The notes below the pieces were generated by a model that was given only the letters and a program-made list of their open reading frames with translations, made no database searches and had not been told where the DNA came from. Below are positions 1-10,940 of a stretch of 64,000 nt of DNA, piece after piece. The position numbers and the translations under genes are program-made. The stretch is from assembly GCA_944990035.1 (NCBI GenBank), contig CALYLX010000026.1:434001-498000 (forward strand), written 5' to 3'. This DNA comes from Clitopilus passeckerianus. Taxonomy: Eukaryota > Basidiomycota > Agaricomycetes > Agaricales > Entolomataceae. Within the stretch, counting starts at the first letter, position 1, and each line of letters begins with the position of its first letter.

Positions 1-2554
1 ATACCTGGCAGAATGGGTGGGATATCCGCACAGGGGAGATGACAGTAAAATGACCAAACAGGAATCGTTGATGAGAAGCGAGAACCATGCCATGACGTCG
101 AAGAACATTCAGGGTCGCCCTAGCACTGATCACCTCCAAGCTCGCCAGTAGCATTCATATTACTAGGTAGAACGAAGTTCGAATTTGGAGATCAGGTTGA
201 CGAATGTCAACAAACGGGAACGTCCTGAGGCAGAACCTAGACATCACGAGAAAGATCTCCCGTGAGCTGAACGAAATCAACGACTTCCACGACACCCAGC
301 ATAAGGAAGGACATAAGATTTGATTGTAGAAGCAAAAAGAGCAAAAGCGTCGAGTATAGTTTGCAGATGGGAGAACTACGACGGAGGTAAGAGATAAGGT
401 ATAACATTCCTCGCTCGTGGTACCTACCTAACAACTCTATACCCGAGAACAACAGTGTCCGGGCCTGAAGGTGGGATATCCCTGCGATTGCGCAGGCGGA
501 GGACGGGACGAAACAGCCGGACGTAAGAGGAATGGTATGTCGAAGCCTCGGTATGGTGTCAATGTAGGGATGTTCGGCGAGATCTTGGCTCCACCAGGCT
601 GAACCTGGGGTGTCTTCTTCCTTCAACGCCTCTTCCCTCCCTCTTCCCTTCCTTTCTCCCTCAACTTCTTCTCCCTCGAGCCAAGGCCAGCCATCCGTAT
701 GGCGTACATAGAGAGGTATCTGTGGTGAGGATCCTAGGGCGATAATGTCGTGGAGTATCATATTAACCAAAGGGCGGTCGTTTCGAGAAGGAGGTTGAAG
801 CTTGAAGGGCGTGACCAGCTGGGTATCGTCTTGACCAGGGGGAGCTCGTCGCCCATCTCCACCCCTCTCCACGGCGCATACGATAGGATCCAAGCTCGGG
901 TGAGGGTGGGGAGTGCGAGGGTAATGGATGGCGAGTGACCTCCAAGCATTCGAGGCCTTGGCGTGGCCACCTTCTGGGGTAGGGAAACGTCGACCCCATC
1001 ACTGACACCGCCCTCGCCAACTCCGTTACATCCAACGGACTCCACGTCACCAAATATCCCTCCTTAGTCGTCGAGTCTTCACCAGACCCCTTCGTTGAAT
1101 TTGTCGTTGGGGAACGCTGGACAGGTCGACCAGATAACGCCGCCTCGTGTCAGGATAGCCGTAGCATGAAGCAGCGGTCGTACTTGCTGAGCTTGCTGAG
1201 GTAGAGGTAGTGCAGTAGATACCAGACAGAATTACGGGGCAGTTGTCAGAGGAGGATTATACGTGCATCGTGGTGGAGGAAAGTGACGAGCAGATCGCGC
1301 GTATAGGTGGCATCAAGGCTAGGGAATATACGAGAGCATGTGGAGCCACCGGAAGTCAGCCTTGTCGCGAAAGGAGCGGCTCTTTTTGTAGCGGGTAGAG
1401 GAAGGGCCCAGAGCGAAGAGATATAGGGAAGCGAGGTTGTCGAGTAGAGATGTGGGTAGGTCAGGACAGATTGTTCAACAGGGTGAATCTGGTCAAAAAA
1501 AACGTCAGAGAGAATAGGTAGATAACATCAGTATGACGTACCTCTAGTAGTAGCCAGGATGTATAACGAATCCAGGAGCTTCGAGTTCGAAAAGTAGGCC
1601 ATACTGTGGTGGTGGTGGAACAGAGCGAAGGAGGATGATGGCTGCAAATCAACCAAGCGAACGGCTTACATCAGCGACCAACCCTCTGACATTGACTTAA
1701 AAGTCGCCTTGAATTTCATCTATGCTTGGTAGGAGAGGCAAAGGCCAGAGCACATGGTTACGTATACCAGCTATAAAGTCGAAACAGTGAGCATGAACTT
1801 TAAACCTATGAGGTTTTTTTTCGATCTAGCTACTCAAACTGCCGGATAGTCTGGTGGCAAAAGCGACATCACCGTGGATCCTTCCACCAATAGATCACCT
1901 GTTCGAATCGGAGATATGTCGTATACAAAATCCTCAAAGAGCTTTTTGGTTGCTCTCCGTAGCCTGATTGAGGTTAAGCGTGGTCAAACTCATATATTGT
2001 ACGCGATTTTGCTATTTCTTGACAACCTTGCGACAAGCCTAGTCGACTGTCAACGAGATCCTCGATCTTCTACCCGAATAATCATTCCCCCTGGCATTTT
2101 TTGGTTGTCGCTTTCTATTTACAGAATGGCTGGATCGTGGCTTATGGTGCTACCAGGCATAAATGGTGTTCACTACTCAATATATGGATCCTGGCCAATT
2201 TCGATCATTGAACGTCGTCTGCTAGCACGTATACTTGAACTTTCCAAATCCTGGCCAGGAATTGGTCGTATATCCACTGCCTAGTTTTGATGCTCTTCAT
2301 GCGTGTTCTTTGAATTCGGTCGCCAATGTGACAATCTCTTGCTTAACCTTTTGCATACGGACCAAACGGAAGCTCGTGGGCTGAATGACTAAACGTCGGA
2401 CGTGAATATATTAGAAGGTTTACAACGAAATATGAGTGCAAGTACGTGGCAGTCGGTGATATCATCTCCTACGAGCCAGAGAGATGCACAGACTCTCGAT
2501 TAGCCGCCAACCGGAACGACACCACCAGATCTTCCGCTCTATATAAGTGGGATT
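1..2554. other. Left-edge region without a supportable gene
   Basis: Several open frames exist on both strands, notably one of about 218 codons on the minus strand between 237 and 893. None shows a recognisable domain, a convincing splice pattern or a paralogue elsewhere in the window. The 237-1053 stretch is open in several frames at once, as expected from composition rather than coding. I see nothing else to annotate here. Confidence 0.4.
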
Positions 2555-2870
2555 TCACTCCTTCTTTGCAGTGGCCTTCTTGATCAAATCCAGTATCTTC
2601 GCCAAGCCTGATTTCTTGTCTAATGGAACAAGATTGATGATATGATATGAGTACCAGGAAGTTTACGATTGAAATGGTTTAATAGAACTTACCGTCTTCA
2701 CGAGGTGAGAGAACCACCGTAGGTATCTCGTTCGTCACGGCGATGTCATTGCCGGAGATGGCTCGGGTTTGGAGGTCTTGACCCGTGGATAGTTGCACAG
2801 GTGCGGCTGTGGCTAGCTGTAGAGCGCTAAGGCCAAGAAGGAGAGTAGCGTGTGCGTTGGTTGGAATCAT
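2555..2870 (-). CDS. Small secreted lysine-rich peptide precursor (copy 1)
   Basis: Two-exon gene: exon 1 2870-2693, exon 2 2619-2555, with a 73-nt GTAAGT...TTAG intron; 80 aa predicted. The N-terminus is a clear secretion signal: a short polar start, a leucine/alanine-rich core and a likely cut after ATAA around residue 22-23. A polar, acidic linker follows. The C-terminus encoded by exon 2 is lysine-rich and predicted amphipathic: KKSGLAKILDLIKK then ATAKKE. It has no cysteines. The ATG was chosen because it starts the signal peptide and has a TATA-like box 62-68 bp upstream. The gene at 5148-5628 has the same signal peptide, same first splice position and related helix, which strongly supports both models. 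No known family is recognised. An amphipathic cationic helix suggests membrane or protein binding, for example an antimicrobial or effector-like peptide, but that is inference. Confidence 0.72.
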
Positions 2871-2931
2871 GGTGAAGGAGGGTGGTGTGAGGTCAGTTGA
2901 GGTTGAATCGCTTCTCCTGCCACGATAGGGG

Positions 2932-2938
2932 ATTTATA
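2932..2938 (-). promoter_or_regulatory. TATA-like box of the copy 1 cationic peptide gene
   Basis: TATAAAT on the minus strand, 62-68 bp upstream of the ATG at 2870. The paralogous gene has TATAAATA at the matching distance in otherwise alignable upstream sequence. Confidence 0.55.
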
Positions 2939-5147
2939 TTTTCCAGGTTCGGCCCGGAAGAAGCTCATTATACTATAGATGGGAAAGCGAATTGGTATGT
3001 TTTTCTCTGTCATGACAGGAAGAATGTAGGGCAGAACCGACTAGACGACAGGGTTGCGCTGAAGCAATTCGGAATTGTGCAGTTTACGTAAGCGTTTGGA
3101 CTTTCGTCTTCTGCCACACCCATTCTCCAATCTCATACCATAACTCGTTCAATTCGGCAGCCACTTCTTCAAAGACGAAGGTATGCCATCTTTGACTTTG
3201 GGCGGTATCATTTCCGACCTCCTTTGAGTAGGCTGAACCATTATCGCTCTCGACTTGGCTACGTCATCTTGGTGCGACATACTCGCTTCGGGTTCATCTG
3301 CGTCCCATCTGATTCAAAATGGATCGTCTCTCCATTCTGCCCCTGCTACTGCATCATATTTCCCCGTTAAAGTGTTTCCCTGGTACCCCAAGCGACCCTC
3401 GGGCCTCATGGATGTGGTGACCTCCACAACCACATTTGCAGTTGGCATGCATTGTTCTTGACCGTCCCTCCACCTTGCTTGGATCCCATTGATTCGCTAT
3501 CTTCTAAATCCTCGGAATTCCCGTCCCCACTTCCGCCAATCTCGGCTCGTCTCCCCTAGCTGCTATAGACGTCGTCGTTCTTCATGCCGAGTACTAATAT
3601 GTTTGTGCGGCCGGCCTTCGTGTCAAGGGTCCGTCTGGCCTCCTTCCCGTCAGATCCGCCTCTTCATTTCTCCGGCTTTCCAACATCTGCGGTTTCAATC
3701 CTTCGCCGAGCCTATTTCCCGATGGGAGAGATCGAGATTTGCGAATGGTAAAGGGCAACCAATGGGTCGATTTCGGAGGGAATGTTGGCTGAAGGGGGAA
3801 ACAGGACAGCAACATCGAGCACCAGTAACGTTAAATCTGTCCAGCCCAGTTTCTCTTTCGCCTCATGGCGCCACTACACTCTCAGCATCCTCAACACTCG
3901 ACCCATCATCACGCAGATATCCGTGCCAATCATCATGCACCGTCGTCGTCGACCTTCTCCGTCCAAGGTGTCTCTTATGCCCCACCATTTACTCTGCGAC
4001 GTTAATTCCGCCGTCTTTGCACGTATCTATCCTTCTGGACCCTTCCCTCGCCCGGTGCCTGCACGTTTGACTTCAAGGATGTTCATGCGAATATATGCCC
4101 TTCTCCACGATGGGCATATGCGCCTGCTCTAACCCGAGTTTGCCACCAACGTTACTTCTCTCCACGGGATACAACATTTCTCTCAACCAGGTGTCCCCAG
4201 TACTATCCACCATCGTACATCCTGCGTCCAGCCATATTTAAAGAATTCATCTCATCCCTCCATCCGTCGTCTGGAACGCTTGAACCCGCCCACCATCTCA
4301 CCATGGTTACCCACCCTCTTCGTGAACGACGCTGAAGCCGGACTGGCGAGGAAGCGGATACGTATGGTCGTGGGGGAGGAGGAGTTGATTGATGATTACT
4401 GTCGGTGGGTTCCTATGCTGAAGAAGAGGATCGGGTACCACGCATTCCAGGCGTCGACTTTTCAAGAACGTGGACTGTACATTCATGACGCGCCTCCGAC
4501 GTCTGTCTCTCTATGGCTAGTCCCGGCGAGTAGGGAATCAGTTGAGGGATGGAGGGAAATTGATATCGAGGACGATACCCTGGCATCTGCCATGGGAGAG
4601 CGGTCTAAAGGATAAAACTTCGAACGCCAGGAGGCTTAGTGAGGGGTGCTGGAGCGACGGATATACCTAGGGACTCAAACTATTTCGGGCGGGGATTTGT
4701 CATGTTGTCTCCTGTCTACTGTTGAAGTTCATCTAACCTCGTATGTGTCCTGTCGGTTGGGTTCGTAAATTCGATGGTGACTTTCGTTGCTCTCATATCA
4801 GTCTGACATTAGGCATACATTCAACCATGACCAGACCAGATCGTCGTGGTTCTGAGAGCAACACTCAAGATTTCATCTCAATCGACCTAATATTCGTTTG
4901 GTTGAGACACCACACACTAATCTAGTTCGTACTCAATCGACTGTATGAGCAACCGACTAGAATATATCAGAAGGACTACGAAGAAATACGACGAGTACAA
5001 GTATGTGAGACCACTAGGCTCCAAAGCCGCATTTTTCTATCGGCCAAAGTTACGTGCAGACTCCACCTGGCAGATGCCTGGTGGCCTAACCACCAATCCA
5101 AACGACATCAGGCCTCCGGCTCCATAATAGTCCATATACCTAGGTTT
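2939..5147. other. Gene-poor part of duplication unit 1, with decayed open frames
   Basis: Open frames at 3489-4070 and 4280-4615 (+) are the longest here. The latter corresponds to a similar but shifted frame at 7037-7219 in unit 2, so both may descend from a gene. No intact splice model could be built and no domain is recognised. 3130-3180 holds an exon-like relic related to those at 5890, 10440 and 39950. Confidence 0.4.
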
Positions 5148-5628
5148 TCACTCCTTCTTCCCCCCGCCTGACAACTTCTTGACCATGTCCATAATCTTCT
5201 TCATGTCAGGTTTCTTCGCTGATTGAATGGGGTTGATGATATGGTATGGGTACCAGTTAGCGTTTGAGGTTCTGATAGGAATGGCTTGCTGGAACTCACG
5301 CTCGTCACGAGGTGGTAGAATGACTGAGGTATCTCTCCTTGAAGCCGACCTTTCTTTCTTCTTCATGAATTTGCCGAGGATAGCCTTGAGGTCTGGTTTC
5401 TTTGCTGATTGAATAACGTCGATATGAGTACCAGCTAGCGATCGAGATTTGGAATGGAATGGGTATCTAGAACTCACAAGGGTCTTCTCTGGCCACGATA
5501 ATCTCCTTGCTAAGTGTGGCTCGATTTTGGAGCTCGGTGCCCGTGGAGAGTTGCACAGGGGCTGCTGTAGCCAGGTGGAGAGCGCTAAGGACGAGAAGGA
5601 GAGTAGCGAGAGGGTTGGTGAGAATCAT
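5148..5628 (-). CDS. Small secreted lysine-rich peptide precursor with duplicated helix exon (copy 2)
   Basis: Three exons on the minus strand: 5628-5478, 5404-5300 and 5218-5148, giving 108 aa. The signal peptide (MILTNPLATLLLVLSALHL...) is a near-copy of that of the gene at 2555-2870. Exon 2 begins with KKPDLKAILGKFMKKK and exon 3 with KKPDMKKIMDMVKKL, so the cationic helix is present twice. Both introns begin GTGAGTTC and end ATTCAATCAG, and share a GGTACtCAT-like internal phrase also found in the copy 1 intron. Helix exon and intron were therefore duplicated together. The linker between the helices carries arginine-rich sites (ERSASRRD) that could be cut by a Kex2-like protease, but this is inference. 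Function unknown; secreted by prediction. Confidence 0.72.
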
Positions 5629-5688
5629 GATGAAGGAGTGTGGTATGAGGTCGGTTGAAGGTAAATCGATTCTCCTGGCATGGTGAGG

Positions 5689-5696
5689 TATTTATA
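5689..5696 (-). promoter_or_regulatory. TATA box of the copy 2 cationic peptide gene
   Basis: TATAAATA on the minus strand, about 61-68 bp upstream of the ATG at 5628, in the same position as in copy 1. Confidence 0.55.
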
Positions 5697-8425
5697 CTCG
5701 ACAGGTTCAGTCAGTGTGATACTCGTTATCCTATAGAAGGGAAAGTGCGTTGGTGCATTAGTCTCTGGATTGACAGTCGTGATGAAGGCCCAGAACGCCA
5801 AGATAGGGATATTCGGAAATAAGTAGTTTACGTAAGCGCTTTGTTGTGTGTTTCTGAATCGTCCACTTCCGCCTTGATCAACTACCCCAATGTCGTCCCA
5901 TATGACGTTCAAATGGGTGGCCAGTTCTTCAAAGGCGGAGGGATATCATCTTTGACATATACCGGACTCCTTTCGGGCTTTATCCAACTCGACTAAGGAA
6001 CACTTATCGCTCTCGGCTTGGCTATGTCACCTCGGCGCGACAATCTCGCTTCCACCTCCTTTAATACGGGCCGTTTTTCCGTTCTTCACGTCACTGGAAG
6101 ATACAGATTCGTTCGAGTGAATTTTACCTCCCCCTGAAAGGTTATATGTGCACCCTGAGCGTCCCTCGTGGATATGGCGACCTCGATAACGATGTTTGCA
6201 ACTGCATGGCCGACACGTACCCTCCTCAATTCCGACGATCCCTCCCTGTCGCATGAATTCCGCCGCTCTGTTATCTTTCAGGCCTGAGGATCACCCATGC
6301 CCAATTCTACCGAGCCTAGCGGCTACCCAGCTACTATATCGATGGTCAACATTGTTCGATATGGCAATGCAGAGGCTCCGCCTCAGGCGTCTATTTGGCC
6401 TTCCTCCTACTAGACCCGTCCCGTCGTTTCTTCTACCCCTCAACATGGGTTGTTTCCCCCCTTTTCAACCCTTGTCAAGCCTGCTCGGATGAAGCAGCTC
6501 GAAATGGAAATGGCGAAGAAGAGGGGATAGTTCGGGTCTTCGGGAGAGAGAGGCGGCTGAGGTACAAATGGGTGGCAATGTCGAGGACTGGGAGAAGTGA
6601 GCTCTATCCTGTCGGAGAAGATTCCGCATTCCGCGCCCTCGACCCTCCATTCTTCCTCCAAGTATCCCTCACTGTCATCACGTATCGTCACCGAGGACAC
6701 TCTCTGTTGGACGGGTCCTTCATGGCCCGCCATCTATCCTACGAAAGTGGTTATGTCGTTATTAAACATGATACACCCGCCCTTATCTATCCCTCCTCGC
6801 TCTGGATCCTCCCTTTCCCCGCTGCCTCTACATGGCCGACTTCTGACATGTTCATGGCCATACCCAACCCTCCCCACGACACACATATAGCTCTCCTATG
6901 ACCTGGGCTTTTACCATCGCTATTTGCTCTTGACGAAGCATGCCCACACCTATTCACTATCATACACCCTGCTTCTGGTGTTACCCAAGACCCGTCTCAT
7001 CCCTCCATCAGCCCTCTCGAATAACGGAGCTCGTACGTGATGAACGACCCTGAAGCTAGATTGGCGGAGACGCGCATACGCTCGGTCATATTGGAGGGGG
7101 AGTTGATTGAGGATGACCGTCCGGACTTCACTTGCCGAAGAAAATTGTCTGGGATCATGACGTCTGGGACTACGAGCCTCGCGTTATCGACTTATTTCCA
7201 CCTACAAGTGACGAAATAATGGGTGGCGAAGAAGTCGAGGGAGGCAAGGAGGGTTATGTGGGGGACGAGGCTCTACCAATCGTTCTTGGAGAGTGGCGTA
7301 ATCCACGAAGGATTGAAGCTGGGAGGCGAGGTGAAACGAGCCGGAACGGAGGGGATACCCATTTACCTGCAGAAGAAGTTCCCCGCTACGACCACGTTCA
7401 TCTCTTGACTATTCGACTTCTACCGGGGCCCCAGTTAGTCTGCGTAGAATTGTGCTTTCCTGACATCCTTTCTCTCGTTTCGAATGACGACGTACATTTT
7501 CTACGCTCAACATCTATTGTGGCTGTTTCTCACTCGTCAATCCCGTTCAGTTCATGGAGTCTCTCAACGCCATCGGCTACCAGTGGAACGAGACCTTGTC
7601 TTGACCCCAAGAAGTCGCCATCTACCCCTTCAAATAATATGTCGGGAGTCTTGGCGTTGGCTGCTCTTTGGCGAGTACCTAGTGGTTATGGGGTTGAACG
7701 TGGAGCCTCTGAGGAGTTAACCACAGTTGCGTTGTGGAATAGAAAGTGAAAATAAACCTTTGCCAGGTTTGGATCTTCGAAGGCAATGAACTCGTTACGT
7801 TTTGTTTCACAGTCGGATCCAGACTGCTCGAGATTGAGATCGTTGCAGATGACTGCTTCGAGCGGGATGCATGGTCGCAGAAGTCGCTGTATTTACCACT
7901 TGATGGAGTGATATGTATCCGTGAATTAAGAACCATCCCTCGCACCTGTCAGTTACTAACCCCGGGAAGCCATCAATTTTGCCCGAAGTCCTCGACAAGT
8001 CAGCTGTTCGGCGTCAGATTCGGAAATTCGGAATGTTGAGAAGGTTGAATGCAGAGGTTAGCCGAAGAGAGATTAAATTGAGGTGATGGTGCGGTTATCA
8101 AGGCGGAGGCAGATCCAGACTTGCTTGGATTGGACCTTTGACGATCGATGTAGTTAATTTTTGGTTTTTGTGTCTTTCTCGCTTTTTGCACTCAAGAAAG
8201 AGAGGGTCCCGGAAATGGCTCAATCCGATGGAGGTATGAGACACACTACGCCTAAGGGAACACTGTCGAGTCGACCTTTGTGCATCACATGCCTGACAAC
8301 CTTTTACGTCTAGCAAACATCACTATCACATCAACGATGTGAAATCAAAGGCTGTCCAGCATGAGCGTCTACAGCTTCAGCTTTTGGCCCCAGGGTCGAG
8401 GTTTACACGTTACACTTCTCCCTCC
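5697..8425. other. Gene-poor stretch with repeat-derived open frames
   Basis: It covers the distal part of duplication unit 2. Open frames on both strands (for example 6395-6901 +, 7132-7749 +) overlap one another and lack domains, signal peptides or splice structure that I could support. The exon-like relic at 5890-5945 belongs to the KLVQ family described separately. Confidence 0.4.
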
Positions 8426-9069
8426 ATGAGCGACATCGACTCGATGACTTACGACCTATATCCACTTGATCGACGCACCTGCAAACGGCTCTTTAGTTAT
8501 GTGGAGATAATCCTAGCCTGTTGCTCGATTATAAGCCGGACGAGTAAGGAAGAGTGTCGAGGGGAGTTTAAGCGGTGGTTAAAGGCTACAAATCGAGATG
8601 GCGCTCTCTTTTGTCGCGACCACCACAATCACACAGGTAGAGCCTCCGAATTGACTCAAGAAGAAGTTGAAGCAGTTCTAGATGGAACTGATGCCTTCTT
8701 CCGACGATATCTATCCGACTCGAGCAATGCTCGGAAGGAGGTTTCGCGCTATGTTCTTGGACCAACCAACTCCAAGGATGGCACGGTCCAAGACTCCGCT
8801 ACACCAGTTACTCAAAAGGCGAGCATCCAGCTCTGGGACAGTAATATCAGTGAGTGCGGATGGCTTTGCATTATCGGAATGAACACTGATAATAGTCTTG
8901 CTGTTCTACAGCCAGCCAAGGAGACGTTGTCCTTGACGTGGTCATTGGGGAAAAGCATGTCCACAATCATAACGTGAACACGCGAGCGGTCTCCTATCCA
9001 ATTAGTCTGGCTATCTCGAACTCGATGACTTTCTTCGTGCGTGTCAACCTTTCGTTCATCGTGAAGTAA
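8426..9069 (+). CDS. Hypothetical two-exon protein
   Basis: Exon 1 8426-8849, intron 8850-8911 (GTGAGT...CTACAG), exon 2 8912-9069; 193 aa. Splicing joins two long open frames through canonical sites, which is the main support. The start MSDIDSMTYDLYPL was chosen as the first ATG in frame. The N-terminal half is predicted helical and charged, with cysteines around residues 14-50 and a CRDHHNHTG segment. The C-terminal half has alternating hydrophobic residues (GDVVLDVVIGEKHVH, FFVRVNLSFIVK), suggesting beta strands. There is no obvious signal peptide and I do not recognise the family. The gene stands alone, with no paralogue in the window. Confidence 0.5.
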
Positions 9070-10439
9070 CCTGTTCACCCCTCATTCTAGGCCACTCGCA
9101 CCATTACACGGGTAAACCTGATTATCTCGATTCTCTGCTTGACCCAAAATGATCTAACCGAAATTCGCGTACAGCAGACTATCGAATCTCAACCAGGCGT
9201 TGTACCTCTTATTACTCAAAATATTATACTCTGGGCCCCACATATCGACTTCGCGAATCTAGAACTGATAACAACTCGTGTTTGTGGATTTGTAGCATTG
9301 GTGATGGTCTTTAAACATTGGTTGGAGAAGACGGTTGCGTACGGATGAGATGATGGGGTGGATGGAATCAAGGGAGAATGAGTGGTCGTTTCAGCTCGTC
9401 TATTAAGAGGTCTTCGAGTTAGTCAATGTGTCTTATTGGGATGGAAGGAATGAAATGTCGTATTCTTGCGCCCGAAGTCTGTATAAGGCAGCACGGAACG
9501 ACGTGCCTATTAGATGGGCTATGGATGAACGTTCTCGAATTGACGACACACCGCAGTATAGCACTCCAACAGTAGGGGTACCCACATAGTAATGTCGTTC
9601 AGGAATTGTAGACGTACGGCGTGATAGTATCGCCTAGCATTTCTGGCCATTATACCGTTCTCCAACGTCATCTCCTCCGTGGTTAGTAGATTGTAAATTG
9701 AATCCGTATTATAATACGTTCCACCAACCACACCACACCATGGATCACACAGTCAGATTTGGTTGATATGGGCGTTAAGATGTGGGTTCTCCATCGTAAA
9801 AGTAGGGAATTATGATGGAAACCCGATATTGGCCGTACGAGGAGCGGCACTGGTCAGAGGCTGGAGAAAACTCGATAATAGCATATTATCTGGGCGGTCA
9901 ATGGGTACTCTAAGTCAAAATGATTTTATAGAAGCCCAAACTAGCACTAGCGCACTAATTGAAGCACTCCAGCATCCCTTTGAGATCTGTGAAAGTGGTG
10001 ACTTAGCCATGAGACTTTGCGTTATTTTGCGGGCTTAACCTATTGATGTGATTCCTTCGCAATACACCCATGACTGACGCTAGTCACATTATAATGGAGT
10101 CATACTACTGGCCACGGGAAGGAGGTATTATAATACAGACTCATTGAAGGCTCACACTATCGCACTGTAGCCTGCAACTGCGGCAAACATTACTCAGTAT
10201 AAACCGGCTACCCGGACGCCTCCTGATGCGTCATTAATTATCACAACAGGACTTCCAGGCGATGGGTAGGATGTAGCGTCATTCTAGGCTCGCTGGTGAG
10301 GCGGTTGGACCGTGCGGGGAATGCATGACGGTCGATTCGTCAACATGATACCTGCATCTGACGTTCCCAAACTTGCTTGAGGAGATCAACCACTTACATG
10401 AGCCATCTGCTTGGGCTCGGCAAGTTGTCGTTCTCTTCC
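9070..10439. other. Intergenic stretch, nothing recognised
   Basis: Open frames of 69-91 codons occur (9139-9348 +, 9519-9731 -, 9763-10038 +) but none has a start context, domain or paralogue that I can support. Confidence 0.4.
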
Positions 10440-10497
10440 GTCACCACGGCGGACAATTTTAAAAGAAAGCTCGTTCAATTCAATACCAACTGCTTCA
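10440..10497 (+). pseudogene. Relic of a KLVQ-type first exon
   Basis: In the plus frame this reads ADNFKRKLVQFNTNCFKDG followed by a GTACGTC donor. It matches the first exon at 39950-39890 (minus), MAYNFEAKLVQLATNFIGDK followed by GTATGTC. The ATG of the latter corresponds to ACG here, so the start codon appears lost. Further relics lie at about 3130-3180 and 5890-5945. The full gene family is not recognised. Confidence 0.4.
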
Positions 10498-10940
10498 AGG
10501 ATGGAGGTACGTCATATTTCGCTGTGTCTTTCTCTGTAGCTGACCTTTGCTGACCAGAATGACGAATTTCTTGTTATCTGGCCTACGTCATGTTTGCTTG
10601 ACAAACTCGCTTATCATTCACAGGGTTAGCATAGCATTGTTGCATGTTGACAGTCACGTATATAATCAATAGGGGATCGGAAAGACTTCGGCCCGTTCAG
10701 ATACCTAAAAGGCGGTGTCAATTGCTTGGTTACGTCCCCAACAATAAACACGTCAATTCATGAAATCCTTTGAACTGGACGGCACCGAACCGATTGCTTC
10801 GTCCATCAGGTGGCTTGGACTCAAGCTACCGCTTGCACTACAAGTTGCAACTTACGCCGTCGGGTGACCGCTTTGCCGCATCGCAATCACGTTCTCAACG
10901 GTTTCTCAGCCTACTTTGACCACGAGAACGAGGCGCCAAG
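10498..10940. other. Upstream region of the F-box gene
   Basis: No gene seen. Part of it (about 10590-10610, tgcttgacaaactcgctta) resembles the sequence following the KLVQ exon at 39.8 kb, so the repeat relationship extends past the exon. Confidence 0.35.

Larger units (their letters stand above)
2555..4620. repeat. Segmental duplication, unit 1
   Basis: This block is alignable by eye with 5148-7400. It contains the cationic peptide gene, its promoter, a short exon-like relic near 3140-3180 and a distal part around 4200-4400. Matching landmarks are the sequence just upstream of the two ATGs (2880-3010 against 5635-5760), the relic (3135-3190 against 5890-5950), and the distal segment (4200-4400 against 6960-7110), where both copies carry the phrase gagttgattgatgat or gagttgattgaggat. 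Divergence and small indels are considerable. Confidence 0.6.
5148..7400. repeat. Segmental duplication, unit 2
   Basis: Second copy of the block at 2555-4620, in the same orientation. It carries the longer cationic peptide paralogue. See the entry for unit 1 for the matching landmarks. Confidence 0.6.

Noticed and set aside
237..893. 218-codon minus-strand open frame
   Set aside because: No domain, no paralogue and overlapping open frames nearby; not distinguishable from chance in this base composition.
1874..2284. 136-codon plus-strand open frame
   Set aside because: Hydrophobic patches but no recognisable domain, start context or splice structure; contains internal imperfect repeats around cctggcca.
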